Assembly (NCBI GenBank): GCA_000622025.1 | Contig: KK211390.1 | Span: 1-64,000, forward strand | Direction: 5' to 3' | DNA from: Lachnospiraceae bacterium AD3010 | Lineage (GTDB): Bacteria; Bacillota; Clostridia; Lachnospirales; Lachnospiraceae | Length of the DNA stretch: 64,000 nucleotides | Part shown: in pieces, positions 25,413 through 34,652 of the stretch | Layout: each line of letters begins with the position of its first letter | How positions within the stretch are numbered: position 1 is the stretch's first letter | The notes under the pieces: model-generated | Database searches by the model: none | The model's input: the letters and a program-made list of their open reading frames with translations, nothing else | Told to the model about the DNA's origin: nothing | Translations under genes and position numbers: made by a program

Positions 25413-27597
25413 GAGCATCGGCTCTTTCAAAGACCTCGCGGTAGGTCTTGTCCGTTTCGGGAACGTATTCGGATAGGCCTGCCGCGATGACCACTTTACA
25501 GTTCCTTTTATTGTACTCGACTTTTTTGTTCAGATCCTCTATAATCTCCTGCCTTCTCTCATAATCCGACCCGGTCAGGATCACAACAAATTCGTCTCCT
25601 CCGATCCTGAATACGGGGCTGTGTTTAAACTGCTCACATATGATCCGGCAGGCGTTCTGTATAAGCTCGTCTCCTGCCTTATGCCCCATAGAATCGTTTA
25701 CCTGTTTTAATCCGTTTATATCACAGACTACCACAGCGAATTCTCCCATGTCCCTGTCTTTTATCAGTTCCTCATACTGACGTTCTCTCACAGCGTACGC
25801 TGCCTTACTCTTCACTCCCGTGAGAGGATCCGTAAATGCGACCGCTCTGGCCTCATTTAGTTCCTTTTCATGTTCTGCTTCGCGCTTCACCATTATGGAC
25901 TGGTTACTCAGGATGATCCACACGGCAAAGGTAAAGAGAATCAGGGTGAAACCGGTGGAGTAATTATTAATACGGTCAAGCTTTTCCATTTCATTCCTGA
26001 TGAAGTCATCCGTAGTCTGACCGTAGTCATCCTCCGCGCTTTCCTTCCCGTAATGAGAAATTATATTATCCATGGAGTTCCGGGTATAATATTCCGAGGT
26101 CTGCTTCACCCATTCAAGGGAGGTCATAAGTATCAGCATAAGGAGTACCACCCACACCACTCCGGTCCTTCCGAACCTTCTGTCCTTGTGGTCATGAAGG
26201 AGAATATGCCGGAAGAATATCATTCCGATCACAGCCCAGGCTGCAAAGAGGAAATAGGATTCCGTAGCCATTACCCCGGTGTAGAGGAAATTCGGGATCA
26301 GGAGCATTAAAGCAAAGACCAGCATAACCGCCACACCCAAAACACCGGTTATGATCTCGGCAATACGACCCTCTCTTCTGGCCTTAATAAGTGCTGACCC
26401 GGAAACAAAGCCATAGATAATGGTGGCTCCGAGAGTTGTCACATCCACGATCCACCCTACCGCCGTCCTTCCGAAAAAGGGAATAATAAGCGATACTATC
26501 ACTATAAGCCTGAAGGCATCCCCCGGATTCCTTTGTCCGTTCAGTTTTGAATAGTGCTCCGGCATAACCTGATCCTTTGACAGGGCATACATAAGACGGC
26601 TCAAAGCAAAGGTATTCCCGATAAGGCTGGTTATGACCACCGCGAACAGCACAAAAAGAAGTATGATCTCCCCGGCGGGTCCGATATATCTGTAGGCTGC
26701 ATAGAAAGCAGGCAGGCCCTTCAGCCCTCCAATGGAACCGATATTCCTTATATATGAAAGCCAGCTGTCATATTCGGGAGGGAAAGCGGAGACTGAAAGG
26801 AGCAGCAGGAAAATATAGAGGAGCGTGACTGTAAGAATGGATATAAGCAGTATCCGGAAAATCTTTTTTACCGGAAAAGCAATCTCCTCTGTAAGATTTG
26901 AAATATTCTCAAAGCCGATAAAGGCCCAGGGAGAAATACAGGCGATATGCGCTATCTGGTACGCAATGTTCCCGTCGGGGATGAATGCCGGCTTCATAAC
27001 CTCGTATCTTCCGCCGAGCTTCATAAAGGCCACAAAGAAACACACCGTGATCCCAACGACAAAAACTATGGAAAGCACTATAACCAGGATCACCTTCAGT
27101 TTTTTTGTCAATGCACAGAAAATACAGGATACTACTACAGCCGCCATTGACAGCAGTATCTCTCCGAAATAGATCTGATAACCGAAAATGGAATAGTGAA
27201 AGCCGAAACGAAACAGATCGCCCAGAAAATATCCGGCAAATATGGGGAGTGACGTTACATTTGCCCAGAAAATGGACACATAGGTAAGTCCCAGAAACCA
27301 GGCTGTAAGAAAGCCATAGTCGAAACCAAAGGTCTTTCTGGTAAAGGTATAGGCTCCTCCCGCATCCGGAAAAACCTCCATCATATAGTGGTAATTCCTG
27401 GCGATCACAACCATTACAAGAGCACCGATAAGAAGACCCGAAACACTTCCCACAGGTCCGGCACTTGCAAGATAGGCATTCCCGGTAACAACGAAGGAAC
27501 CCCACCCGATAGCCGTGCCTATCGATATTGCCCAAACGGCAAGAGGTGACAGATATTTGTCCAAGCCATTTCCCTGCCTGTTGTCAGAAGTATCCAT
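25348..27597 (-). CDS. APC-type amino acid permease fused to a GGDEF domain
   Basis: 749 aa from ATG 27597, chosen for the CGGAGGAAG ribosome binding site; an ATG at 27615 precedes that site. Residues 1-480 form an amino acid-polyamine-organocation permease of 12 or more helices (AISIGTAIGWGSFVVTG, FPDAGGAYTFTRKTFG, CISPWAFIGFENISNLTEE). After two further hydrophobic segments and a short extracytoplasmic stretch comes a GGDEF domain at about 585-740, with DPLTGVKSKAAY and RIGGDEF (GGDEF at 666-670). No RxxD inhibitory site is seen five residues before it. It may be a transporter-like sensor that makes cyclic di-GMP or another cyclic dinucleotide. It ends over the aminotransferase gene. Confidence 0.9.
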   Translation of the reverse strand: MDTSDNRQGNGLDKYLSPLAVWAISIGTAIGWGSFVVTGNAYLASAGPVGSVSGLLIGALVMVVIARNYHYMMEVFPDAGGAYTFTRKTFGFDYGFLTAWFLGLTYVSIFWANVTSLPIFAGYFLGDLFRFGFHYSIFGYQIYFGEILLSMAAVVVSCIFCALTKKLKVILVIVLSIVFVVGITVCFFVAFMKLGGRYEVMKPAFIPDGNIAYQIAHIACISPWAFIGFENISNLTEEIAFPVKKIFRILLISILTVTLLYIFLLLLSVSAFPPEYDSWLSYIRNIGSIGGLKGLPAFYAAYRYIGPAGEIILLFVLFAVVITSLIGNTFALSRLMYALSKDQVMPEHYSKLNGQRNPGDAFRLIVIVSLIIPFFGRTAVGWIVDVTTLGATIIYGFVSGSALIKARREGRIAEIITGVLGVAVMLVFALMLLIPNFLYTGVMATESYFLFAAWAVIGMIFFRHILLHDHKDRRFGRTGVVWVVLLMLILMTSLEWVKQTSEYYTRNSMDNIISHYGKESAEDDYGQTTDDFIRNEMEKLDRINNYSTGFTLILFTFAVWIILSNQSIMVKREAEHEKELNEARAVAFTDPLTGVKSKAAYAVRERQYEELIKDRDMGEFAVVVCDINGLKQVNDSMGHKAGDELIQNACRIICEQFKHSPVFRIGGDEFVVILTGSDYERRQEIIEDLNKKVEYNKRNCKVVIAAGLSEYVPETDKTYREVFERADALMYVRKNELKAAPHLPAVHRP

Positions 27598-27665
27598 GCT
27601 CTTCCTCCGTAACAACCCCTGTTTGTAATTATACCCCTACCCTGCTCTTTACTGCAACAATCAGT

Positions 27666-27934
27666 TGGGGTATAGTAGGATAAACGCATCAATCTCTCAA
27701 TCCGTATTGACCGCATATCCACAAGCAAACCCTGCGGAACGCGCTACGCCAAGCTCTCCGCCAACTGCGGCCAGGCACGCGGAGCATTCACGAACGATTT
27801 GTTTATACTCCGCGTGCCAATCCGCAGTAAGCGGCATATCTTGTCTGCGGTTCCGATAAAGGGTTATGCTTGTGGACCTGCAGTCAACACGTATTCTGGA
27901 GAGATTGATGCGTTTATACTGTGGGGTATAGTAG
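27666..27934. mobile_element. Foldback/MITE-like element, 243 bp, with 13-bp direct repeats
   Basis: TGGGGTATAGTAG occurs at 27666-27678 and again at 27922-27934. Just inside, ATAAACGCATCAATCTCTC (27680-27698) is the inverse of 27899-27917. The inverted pairing continues imperfectly through CCACAAGCA for some 60 bp per side. Near the centre GGCACGCGGAG (27774-27784) pairs perfectly with CTCCGCGTGCC (27808-27818). The whole unit can fold into one long hairpin. No transposase is encoded. It fills the gap between the permease-GGDEF and DMT genes. Confidence 0.8.
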
Positions 27935-27974
27935 CAGGGTGCTGCCGTTATATGAAAGGAAAGAACAAGCAAAA

Positions 27975-28898
27975 ATGAAGATCAACAGATCAAAAATCTT
28001 AAGTCCTCTCCTGCTACTTTTTACAGCGATGATATGGGGAAGCGCCTTTGTCGCACAGAGCGTGGGTTCGAGGTCCTTAGATCCCTGGACCTTTGTATTC
28101 TCACGCTATGTTCTGTCGTCTCTGGTGCTTCTTCCGGTTACGCTGTTCAGTGAGAAAAGAACCGGAACCGAAGAAAAACCGGAAGAAAAGAAGACTTTGC
28201 TGAAAGGAGCTCTTTTCTGCGGTTTCTTTCTGGGACTTGCCAGCATTGCCCAACAGGCAGGGATCCGTTACACCACCGCCGGAAAAGCGGGCTTCATTAC
28301 GACCCTGTATGTGGTGATGGTTCCTCTTATTTCTTTTTTCCTGGGGAGAAAGCCTGAACGGAAGACCTGGCTCTGTACCTTTCTGGGCTTAACCGGTCTT
28401 TACCTTATAAGCGTGAAAGAGAACTTCACCATAGGAAAGGGCGATGCTCTTGTGATCCTCTGTGCGCTGCTGTTCTCATTCCAGATAATCTGTGTGGGCT
28501 ATTATTCCGTCAGGGTAAGAAATGTAATAAAGCTTTCTAACCTCCAGTTTATGGCCGCTGCCCTGATAGTCCTGCCGGGTCTCCTTATCTTTGAAAGACC
28601 CTCTATTACGGATATCTGCGAGGGAGCCCCTTCTGTTCTCTATGTGGGGCTCTTTTCCGGCGCCATAGGCTATACCCTTCAGATAGTTGCGCAAAAAAAT
28701 ACAGACCCCGCCGTAGCCTCACTTATAATGAGTATGGAGTCTGTATTTGCCGCACTTACAGGCTGGATCGTCCTTGGACAGAGCTTAAGTCCCAGGGAAA
28801 CAGCAGGCTGTGCGATTCTTTTTATTGCCGTTATACTGTCAGAGCTTCCTGTCTCCCTGCCGGGACGAAAGCATATCCGAAGCGGCGGTAAAGATTAA
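27975..28898 (+). CDS. DMT-superfamily (EamA) transporter
   Basis: 307 aa from ATG 27975; an upstream in-frame start at 27921 lies in the foldback element and is not used here. There are ten hydrophobic helices in two EamA halves (residues about 9-135 and 150-290). The first half opens LLFTAMIWGSAFVAQSVG and the second has LLFSFQIICVGYYSVR. Such proteins export or import small metabolites, often amino acids; the substrate cannot be read. It is a single gene whose promoter may lie in or near the foldback element. It ends with a 4-bp convergent overlap with the small membrane gene. Confidence 0.9.
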   Translation: MKINRSKILSPLLLLFTAMIWGSAFVAQSVGSRSLDPWTFVFSRYVLSSLVLLPVTLFSEKRTGTEEKPEEKKTLLKGALFCGFFLGLASIAQQAGIRYTTAGKAGFITTLYVVMVPLISFFLGRKPERKTWLCTFLGLTGLYLISVKENFTIGKGDALVILCALLFSFQIICVGYYSVRVRNVIKLSNLQFMAAALIVLPGLLIFERPSITDICEGAPSVLYVGLFSGAIGYTLQIVAQKNTDPAVASLIMSMESVFAALTGWIVLGQSLSPRETAGCAILFIAVILSELPVSLPGRKHIRSGGKD

Positions 28899-29203
28899 CC
28901 CTTCCTGAGTGCCATCCGGACTGAACCCTTAGGATCGGTTATAAGGAGCTTTACGATCCAGATCACAAGTCCCAGGGCAACCACCGAAAGACCAAGGTAA
29001 GTATCATTCAGCATATCTTCAAGTGCCGGGGAAAAGAACGCTGCACCGTCTCCAATGTATTCAAAGACCGCATCCACGAGCCACATAATGGAAGCACCCC
29101 AGTAAAGGAAGCATAATGTCAAAAGCTGCATTTCATCATTTTTTCTGAAATACCAGATAGCAGTTACGATAACCGCAGCAAAAACAGTTATTAGCAGTGT
29201 CAT
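28895..29203 (-). CDS. Small membrane protein, 102 aa
   Basis: I do not recognise the family. ATG 29203 is chosen because it follows a GGGGGTAG ribosome binding site and overlaps the upstream stop as ATGA; a longer frame back to 29308 has no signal. Three hydrophobic segments are visible: TLLITVFAAVIVTAIWYF, LLTLCFLYWGASIMWLVDAV and LGLSVVALGLVIWIVKLLI. A short loop with acidic residues lies between the last two. It is coupled to the 135-aa membrane protein upstream, so the two probably work together. Confidence 0.65.
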   Translation of the reverse strand: MTLLITVFAAVIVTAIWYFRKNDEMQLLTLCFLYWGASIMWLVDAVFEYIGDGAAFFSPALEDMLNDTYLGLSVVALGLVIWIVKLLITDPKGSVRMALRKG

Positions 29204-29607
29204 TCTTCTACCCCCTTTACAAGCGATTTTCTGTTCTTCCTGTTCACTATGGAGTCTGCAGCAAAGCACATAACAGCCCAGACAACAGTCACAAGAACTG
29301 CCATACATACACCCGCTGTAGACATTTCAAGAAGCATCGCAGCAGTTTCGGACGGACTGCTCATGGCTGTGAGGAAGGGGAACCAGGGAACAACCTCTCC
29401 GTGCCAGATATGTTCGAATAATAGGAGGATAACTCCCCCGATAAGCATATTGGAAAGCCAGTTAAGCTTCCGGCTAAAAGGGATCTTTATCTCCTTTTCC
29501 TCATTTCCATCGGCAGAAAGTACTGCTTCCGCCTCACTTTTCTTAACCATCTTCTCAACAGCTTTCACTACAACCGCTTCTGCAGCCGGTACTAAAAAAC
29601 AAGCCAT
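29200..29607 (-). CDS. Membrane protein, 135 aa
   Basis: Unrecognised. It has an N-terminal hydrophobic-amphipathic start (MACFLVPAAEAVVVKAVEKM), a charged region to residue 45, then two clear membrane helices (LIGGVILLLFEHIW and VCMAVLVTVVWAVMCFA) around an acidic-Pro loop containing WHGEVVPWFPFL. AAGGAGG precedes the ATG. A promoter lies at 29642-29670, so this and the next gene form a two-gene operon. No cysteine or metal motif gives a function. Confidence 0.65.
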   Translation of the reverse strand: MACFLVPAAEAVVVKAVEKMVKKSEAEAVLSADGNEEKEIKIPFSRKLNWLSNMLIGGVILLLFEHIWHGEVVPWFPFLTAMSSPSETAAMLLEMSTAGVCMAVLVTVVWAVMCFAADSIVNRKNRKSLVKGVEE

Positions 29608-29641
29608 TCCAAATTCCTCCTTTTTTTACTCTGTTCTTATA

Positions 29642-29670
29642 GTTTTATAGGTGTTTATGTAATTTGTCAA
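29642..29670 (-). promoter_or_regulatory. Promoter of the small membrane-protein pair
   Basis: A consensus TTGACA (29670-29665), a 17-bp spacer and TAAAAC (29647-29642) lie on the minus strand. The leader is about 30 bases. It sits after the stop of the receiver-domain gene. Confidence 0.65.
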
Positions 29671-29684
29671 GATGCCGTAATCAT

Positions 29685-30458
29685 TCAGACCTGTACCTTT
29701 CCGGTCTTGAAAAAATTCCTTAAGTTTGCGAGCAGCTCTTCCCTTCCTATGGTCTTAAGGAGATAGCCTTCCGGCTTCAATGCCACCACCTGCATAACGC
29801 TTTCCTTATCACCCTTGCCCGTCAGGAAGATAACCGGTATGGACTTCGTATCAGCATCGCTCCTAAGCATCTCCAGAACCTGCGGGCCGCTGGTAACGGG
29901 CATCTCATGATCTAAGAGAATGAGATCCACGCCGTTCTTTCCTAACCACTTTATCGCCTGAAGCCCGGAATTTGCCATGGAGACCCTGTAGTCATCCTTT
30001 AACCAGTCCCGTACAAGACCCATATAGGTGGGGTCGTCATCCACGATAAGGATGCTTTTTTTGTACTCTCCCGCCTCTATTTTTCCGAAGAGATCGGAGA
30101 CCGTCTTCACAAACTCATCATTATTTAGAGGTCTGTTAAAGGCCTTGTATATAAGATTGCCGGGCATATTGTCAATGACCCTGCGGGTATCCGCCGCATC
30201 TCCGATAAGAATGAACTGCCGTCCCTCATCTGTCATTTTGTCTGTAAGGAAGCTCAGTATCTCGCGGGGGATCTTTTCATCACTGTCCATATAATAAGTT
30301 AGAAGTGCATCCTCATGACAGCTCAATGCGTCGTTTATGGTATTAACCCCTGCTTTAACGAAAGCCGCATCGATCCCTGCCTCCAGCAGTTTTTTTACCA
30401 GAACTCTTATAATAAAGCTCTCTTTTCCACCGATAATGAAAACGGTCTTTTCTTCCAT
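29685..30458 (-). CDS. Response regulator with degenerate N-terminal and complete C-terminal receiver domain
   Basis: 257 aa. Residues 134-254 form a standard CheY-like receiver: SILIVDDDPTYM, phospho-acceptor D183 in LILLDHEMP, and IPVIFLTGKGD with Thr/Lys. Residues 1-125 look like a second receiver-like fold (KTVFIIGGKES and FILIGDAADTRR) that lacks the acidic pocket and the acceptor Asp. There is no DNA-binding or enzymatic output domain. It begins 15 bp after the hybrid sensor kinase, which is its likely phosphate donor. It could act by protein contact or as a phosphate sink. Confidence 0.88.
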   Translation of the reverse strand: MEEKTVFIIGGKESFIIRVLVKKLLEAGIDAAFVKAGVNTINDALSCHEDALLTYYMDSDEKIPREILSFLTDKMTDEGRQFILIGDAADTRRVIDNMPGNLIYKAFNRPLNNDEFVKTVSDLFGKIEAGEYKKSILIVDDDPTYMGLVRDWLKDDYRVSMANSGLQAIKWLGKNGVDLILLDHEMPVTSGPQVLEMLRSDADTKSIPVIFLTGKGDKESVMQVVALKPEGYLLKTIGREELLANLRNFFKTGKVQV

Positions 30459-30473
30459 GTCATTCTCTCCGCG

Positions 30474-33400
30474 CTATGAAACCGTTCTTAAAAGTTCCTC
30501 CATCCCGTCCCAGTCAAGAACCTTCAATTTTCTTTTTAACTCCTCAAAGATGTGGCTGTCCGCCTCCGGCAGACGGAATTCCTCCATTTGGGATAATACC
30601 ATTTCCACGGCATCATAGTCCATACCGGGAATGAATTCTCTTAAAGCCGCATAGGCATCCTCCAGTTCTTCCCGGGGCATAAACTCCCTCTCATCATCTT
30701 CATCTTTTTCGGAAAGTCTCTGAAGCCTTTCCCCGTACTCCCTGTACTTTCTTAACAGCGGCTCCGTATTTTCATCAATAAAGGCTGTGTCCCCGCTCTT
30801 TCCGGCATCTTCTAGAGCGCGGGCCATTTCCGAAAGCTCACCTGCTCCTATGATCCTGGCCGAGCTCTTAAGAGCGTGCACCTTTATGGTATACATTTCA
30901 ATATCCCCGGCAGAAAGGGAATTTTCTATGGTCTCTGCATTATCGGAAAGGGTTTCGTAAAAGGTCCTCAGGGACTTCAGAAATGAATCCGCTCCTCCGC
31001 AGAACCTTATTCCGTCCTTAACGGAAATACCCTCTGTTTCATTAAGCCAGGTCATATTATCCGGCAGGACTTCCTCTGCTTCCGAAGCATCCCCCTCCTC
31101 CGGATCTTCCAATATATCGGAGGGCAGATATTTCTTTATGGTCTTTTCTATCTTGTCGGCTTCAACAGGCTTTGCAAGATAATCCTGAAAGCCTGCCTCC
31201 CTGTAGAAGTCCTTTCCGCTGGTGGCTGCATTCGCTGTCAGTGCTATGACCGGAAGATCCGGAAAATCCTTTCTGATCCCGGCGCAGGTCTGGAGACCGT
31301 CCATTTCAGGCATCATATGATCCAGAAGCACCAGATGGAAGGACTGCTCCTTCAGCTTCTCAAGACACTCCTTTCCGCTCATTGCGGTAGTGAGCTTAAG
31401 CTTCGTTCTCTTTAAGAGTCCCTTTATCACCTGCAGGTTCATATCGTTGTCATCCACAACAAGTACCCTGCCCTCCGGCGCAACGAACTCGGGAAGATAT
31501 TTACTCTTTTCAGTGTCCGGGCTGCTCTCCGTGTATTCTCCTATGCCTTCACCGTCAATGATCTCCTGCTCCGCGCTGAAGTAAAAGGTAGAGCCTTCTC
31601 CGTATATACTGTCACACTTAAGCTCTCCACCCATAAGCTGGACAAAATGTCTGGAGATATCAAGTCCCAGGCCGGTACCCTGAACCGCACTGTTCCTTTC
31701 CTCATCAACTCTTTCAAAGGCAGAGAAGAGCTTTTCCATATCCTCCGGCTTTACTCCTATACCGGTGTCCTTAACGGCGAAATACAAAAGGCACTTATTC
31801 TCATTCTTTTCCTCCACCCTTACCGAAAGGGTAAATCCGCCCTTTTCCGTATACTTCACGGCGTTTGTAAGGAGATTCAAAACCACCTGCTTGATCTTTC
31901 CCGCATCTCCCCGGAGCTTTTTCGGAAGCTCCTTATCAATATCCGTTTCAAAGGTAAGATCCTTTTCATTGCTCTTCACCCTTATCATTGTGGTAAGGGA
32001 TCTTAAAAACTCAAGTGTGTCATAGTCCTGGAGCACCAGATTCATCTTGCCGGACTCGATCTTTGAAAGATCCAGAACATCATTCACAAGTCCAAGCAGG
32101 AGCTCGGATGCCCGTTTTATATCCTTTGCATAACCTCGTACCGATTTACTGTAGTCCTCGGGAACATTTTCCGTGTCCTCACGGAGTATCATCTCATCCA
32201 TTCCCATAATGGTATTTATGGGAGTCCTGATCTCATGGGACATATTGGCAAAAAATCTGGACTTTGCACTGTTTGCCCGATCGGCCTCATCCTTGGCGAT
32301 CCTTATCTCCTCATACTGTCTCCTGATAATGGTGCTCTGCATAAACCTCCACACGAGGAACCCTACCAGAAGAGCCCCGAGGATACCAATAAGGATCCGT
32401 ACAAACAGAAGCTCCATGATCCTTGGTTTTTTGTAGATCATAAAAACCTCATCCCTTAGGACAGATCCGTCATTATTATTTAATATCTGTATATGAAGCT
32501 TATAATGCCCGTATGGAAGATTGGTATATTCAAGGTATCCCAGCCCCCTCTGGAAAGAGGTGAGACCCTCGTCATCTGCCCCCTCAAGGAAAATATGGAT
32601 AGTGGGATTAGAAAGGGTGAAATTCAGGATCGCCGCCTTTATCTGAATACGTCCGGTGGTAGGGGGCAGAATAAAGACTCCTTTTTCGTCCGGAATCACC
32701 TCTTTATCATCACAGAGTATATATTCCACATCGATATTGCAGTCCTTATCCACATAATCATAGCCCTTGGTCCTTATTTCCCTGACACCGTCGCTGCAGC
32801 AGAGTAAAAGCCTGTCGCCGGAGTCAAGCGGAAGATTCCAGGAATTGGCGGTTAACGTGGTATTGAAGCCCCTTGTATAGTCCAGTAGATTATATCTGTA
32901 ATCTCCGTTTGAAATAAGATCATCAACATTGACAACATAAATACCGGCGCTGGATGATACCCAGGCCTCATTATCGGGAGTTACAAAGATGTCATAGTTA
33001 TTGTTGTAGGGAAAGGCATCCAGTCTTCTGATCGTGTTTCCGTCATCATAATAGATGGAATCACTGGTAACGTAAAAGTACCCGCTCTCATAGGGGACTA
33101 TCCTGAGTACCACCAGTGTTCCGAGGCCCTCTTCCCTGCCTATATTATCTACTACCTTATCATCCTCTATGATATAGATCCCGCTTCCGTCACTGCCGGC
33201 CAGTATACGTCCGTCCTTATCCTGAACCATTGAAAGGATCTGCGGCGTAGAGAGCCCGTCCTCCGCTCCCAGGGTCTTTACGACCCTGTCACCCTCTATA
33301 TAATTAAGACCTGTATTGCTGGCAACAAGTATGCGTCCGTCGGAGAGCTCCATACTGTAGCGGAATCTTCCGCCGAGAGTTCCACTGCCTTCATGGAACA

Positions 33401-34649
33401 CCTTGATCTTACCCTCTTCATCTATACAGTATATGCCCTCCTGCCCGTAAGTACTTAGCCAGATATTTCCCTTTGAATCGGTATTGATATGCCTGATCCG
33501 CACCCCGTCAAAGCGGGAAATGAAGTCGTATTTCCGGGGCTCATAGCTGTCCTTATCGACAACACTTAATCCGTTATCCTTTCCGAAAAAGATATCATTG
33601 CCCCTGATCTCTATGGCGTTTACGACACTCCCGTCTATTCCGGCTTTTACAAAGACATCCGTAAAGGGGTTCGGTGAAAGCTTGAGTATGCCCTGCTTAT
33701 TTGAAACGAACCAGATATTGCCCTGATAATCCTTTGTGACCTGGCAGATGGAGCTCTCAAATCCATCCCGGACAAGGGGTATGACTTCTCCGCTGTCCTC
33801 ATCTATTACCCCCATCCCGTTTTCGGCTCCGAAAAAGAACTCATCATAACGGCTGTCGTAGTAGACAGAGCTGAAATAGCTGATCTCCCCGGTGTCGTAA
33901 CGCTCTGCCCTTTTTATACTGCTTCCGCTGAACTCAAGCTTGTCAATAAATGTATTTGACGTGCCGGCCAGTACGGTTTCCTCGTCCTGAACCTCCACAC
34001 AGGTATAATCAACACCCGGCACGTCACAATCGCTTTCTGCTATGACCTTATCGTCCCTTATAAAAAAAAGGCTCCCGCCGTTTGTGACCCCGACTATCAG
34101 ATCTTCATAGCCGCACAATGAACGGATCCCCGTATTTATGGACGTATCCTGTATTTCAGATATGACTCCGTCGGTATCAATCTTGGATAAGCCGTCCACG
34201 GTCCCAACATAAATATTGCCTTTATCATCCTCTGTTACGGCACGTATACTGTCAGCCGTAAGCCCCGTCTCTACCGTGTAAAATGCCATATCCCTTAAGG
34301 ACGGATCATAGCAGCCAAGCCCCGATTCATTTGTTCCTATCCAGAGCCTTCCCCTGCTGTCCACAAAAAGAGCCATTACGCTGTTTATGTTGTAGCTCGC
34401 CGCAACCCTTTCAAAGGAGGCTCCGTCAAATCTGTAAAGACCGGAATAGGTTCCTGCCCAGATATAACCGTCACCGGTCTGGACAATGGCATTGGTCTCG
34501 GTGGAAAGAAGTCCGTCATCCTTTCCGTACTGCATAGCTTCGAAACCTGCCAGATAATCAATGCCCTTTGATCCGGATAGATCGGCGGCAAGAACGTTTC
34601 CCGGTCTTCCAAGAGACAATATTAAGATGATAAAAAACAGTAATGCCAT
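30474..34649 (-). CDS. Hybrid sensor histidine kinase with extracytoplasmic two-propeller sensor, receiver and Hpt domains
   Basis: 1391 aa. A signal sequence (residues 1-21) is followed by about 700 residues of regulator-propeller repeats (YIWAGTYSGLYRFDG, RLWIGTNESGLGCYD, IYVGTVDGLSKID and others). Then come a Y_Y_Y-type beta domain (ILNFTLSNPTIHIFLEG) and a membrane helix near 745-768. The HisKA phospho-acceptor is H805 (SHEIRTP). The ATPase domain has LLTNAVKYT and GTGLGL. The receiver has Asp near 1109 (LVLLDHMMP), and the Hpt has His near 1257 (VHALKSSA). The sensor layout is that of hybrid two-component carbohydrate sensors, but no AraC output domain follows. It pairs with the receiver protein downstream. 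Confidence 0.93.
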   Translation of the reverse strand: MALLFFIILILSLGRPGNVLAADLSGSKGIDYLAGFEAMQYGKDDGLLSTETNAIVQTGDGYIWAGTYSGLYRFDGASFERVAASYNINSVMALFVDSRGRLWIGTNESGLGCYDPSLRDMAFYTVETGLTADSIRAVTEDDKGNIYVGTVDGLSKIDTDGVISEIQDTSINTGIRSLCGYEDLIVGVTNGGSLFFIRDDKVIAESDCDVPGVDYTCVEVQDEETVLAGTSNTFIDKLEFSGSSIKRAERYDTGEISYFSSVYYDSRYDEFFFGAENGMGVIDEDSGEVIPLVRDGFESSICQVTKDYQGNIWFVSNKQGILKLSPNPFTDVFVKAGIDGSVVNAIEIRGNDIFFGKDNGLSVVDKDSYEPRKYDFISRFDGVRIRHINTDSKGNIWLSTYGQEGIYCIDEEGKIKVFHEGSGTLGGRFRYSMELSDGRILVASNTGLNYIEGDRVVKTLGAEDGLSTPQILSMVQDKDGRILAGSDGSGIYIIEDDKVVDNIGREEGLGTLVVLRIVPYESGYFYVTSDSIYYDDGNTIRRLDAFPYNNNYDIFVTPDNEAWVSSSAGIYVVNVDDLISNGDYRYNLLDYTRGFNTTLTANSWNLPLDSGDRLLLCCSDGVREIRTKGYDYVDKDCNIDVEYILCDDKEVIPDEKGVFILPPTTGRIQIKAAILNFTLSNPTIHIFLEGADDEGLTSFQRGLGYLEYTNLPYGHYKLHIQILNNNDGSVLRDEVFMIYKKPRIMELLFVRILIGILGALLVGFLVWRFMQSTIIRRQYEEIRIAKDEADRANSAKSRFFANMSHEIRTPINTIMGMDEMILREDTENVPEDYSKSVRGYAKDIKRASELLLGLVNDVLDLSKIESGKMNLVLQDYDTLEFLRSLTTMIRVKSNEKDLTFETDIDKELPKKLRGDAGKIKQVVLNLLTNAVKYTEKGGFTLSVRVEEKNENKCLLYFAVKDTGIGVKPEDMEKLFSAFERVDEERNSAVQGTGLGLDISRHFVQLMGGELKCDSIYGEGSTFYFSAEQEIIDGEGIGEYTESSPDTEKSKYLPEFVAPEGRVLVVDDNDMNLQVIKGLLKRTKLKLTTAMSGKECLEKLKEQSFHLVLLDHMMPEMDGLQTCAGIRKDFPDLPVIALTANAATSGKDFYREAGFQDYLAKPVEADKIEKTIKKYLPSDILEDPEEGDASEAEEVLPDNMTWLNETEGISVKDGIRFCGGADSFLKSLRTFYETLSDNAETIENSLSAGDIEMYTIKVHALKSSARIIGAGELSEMARALEDAGKSGDTAFIDENTEPLLRKYREYGERLQRLSEKDEDDEREFMPREELEDAYAALREFIPGMDYDAVEMVLSQMEEFRLPEADSHIFEELKRKLKVLDWDGMEELLRTVS

Positions 34650-34652
34650 TCC

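Noticed and set aside
27697-27972. 91-aa minus-strand frame inside the foldback element
   Set aside because: It runs through the inverted repeats, has no ribosome binding site and no recognisable protein pattern.
30474-34649. Frameshift or split in the sensor kinase
   Set aside because: All domains from signal peptide to Hpt are in one frame and in the expected order.
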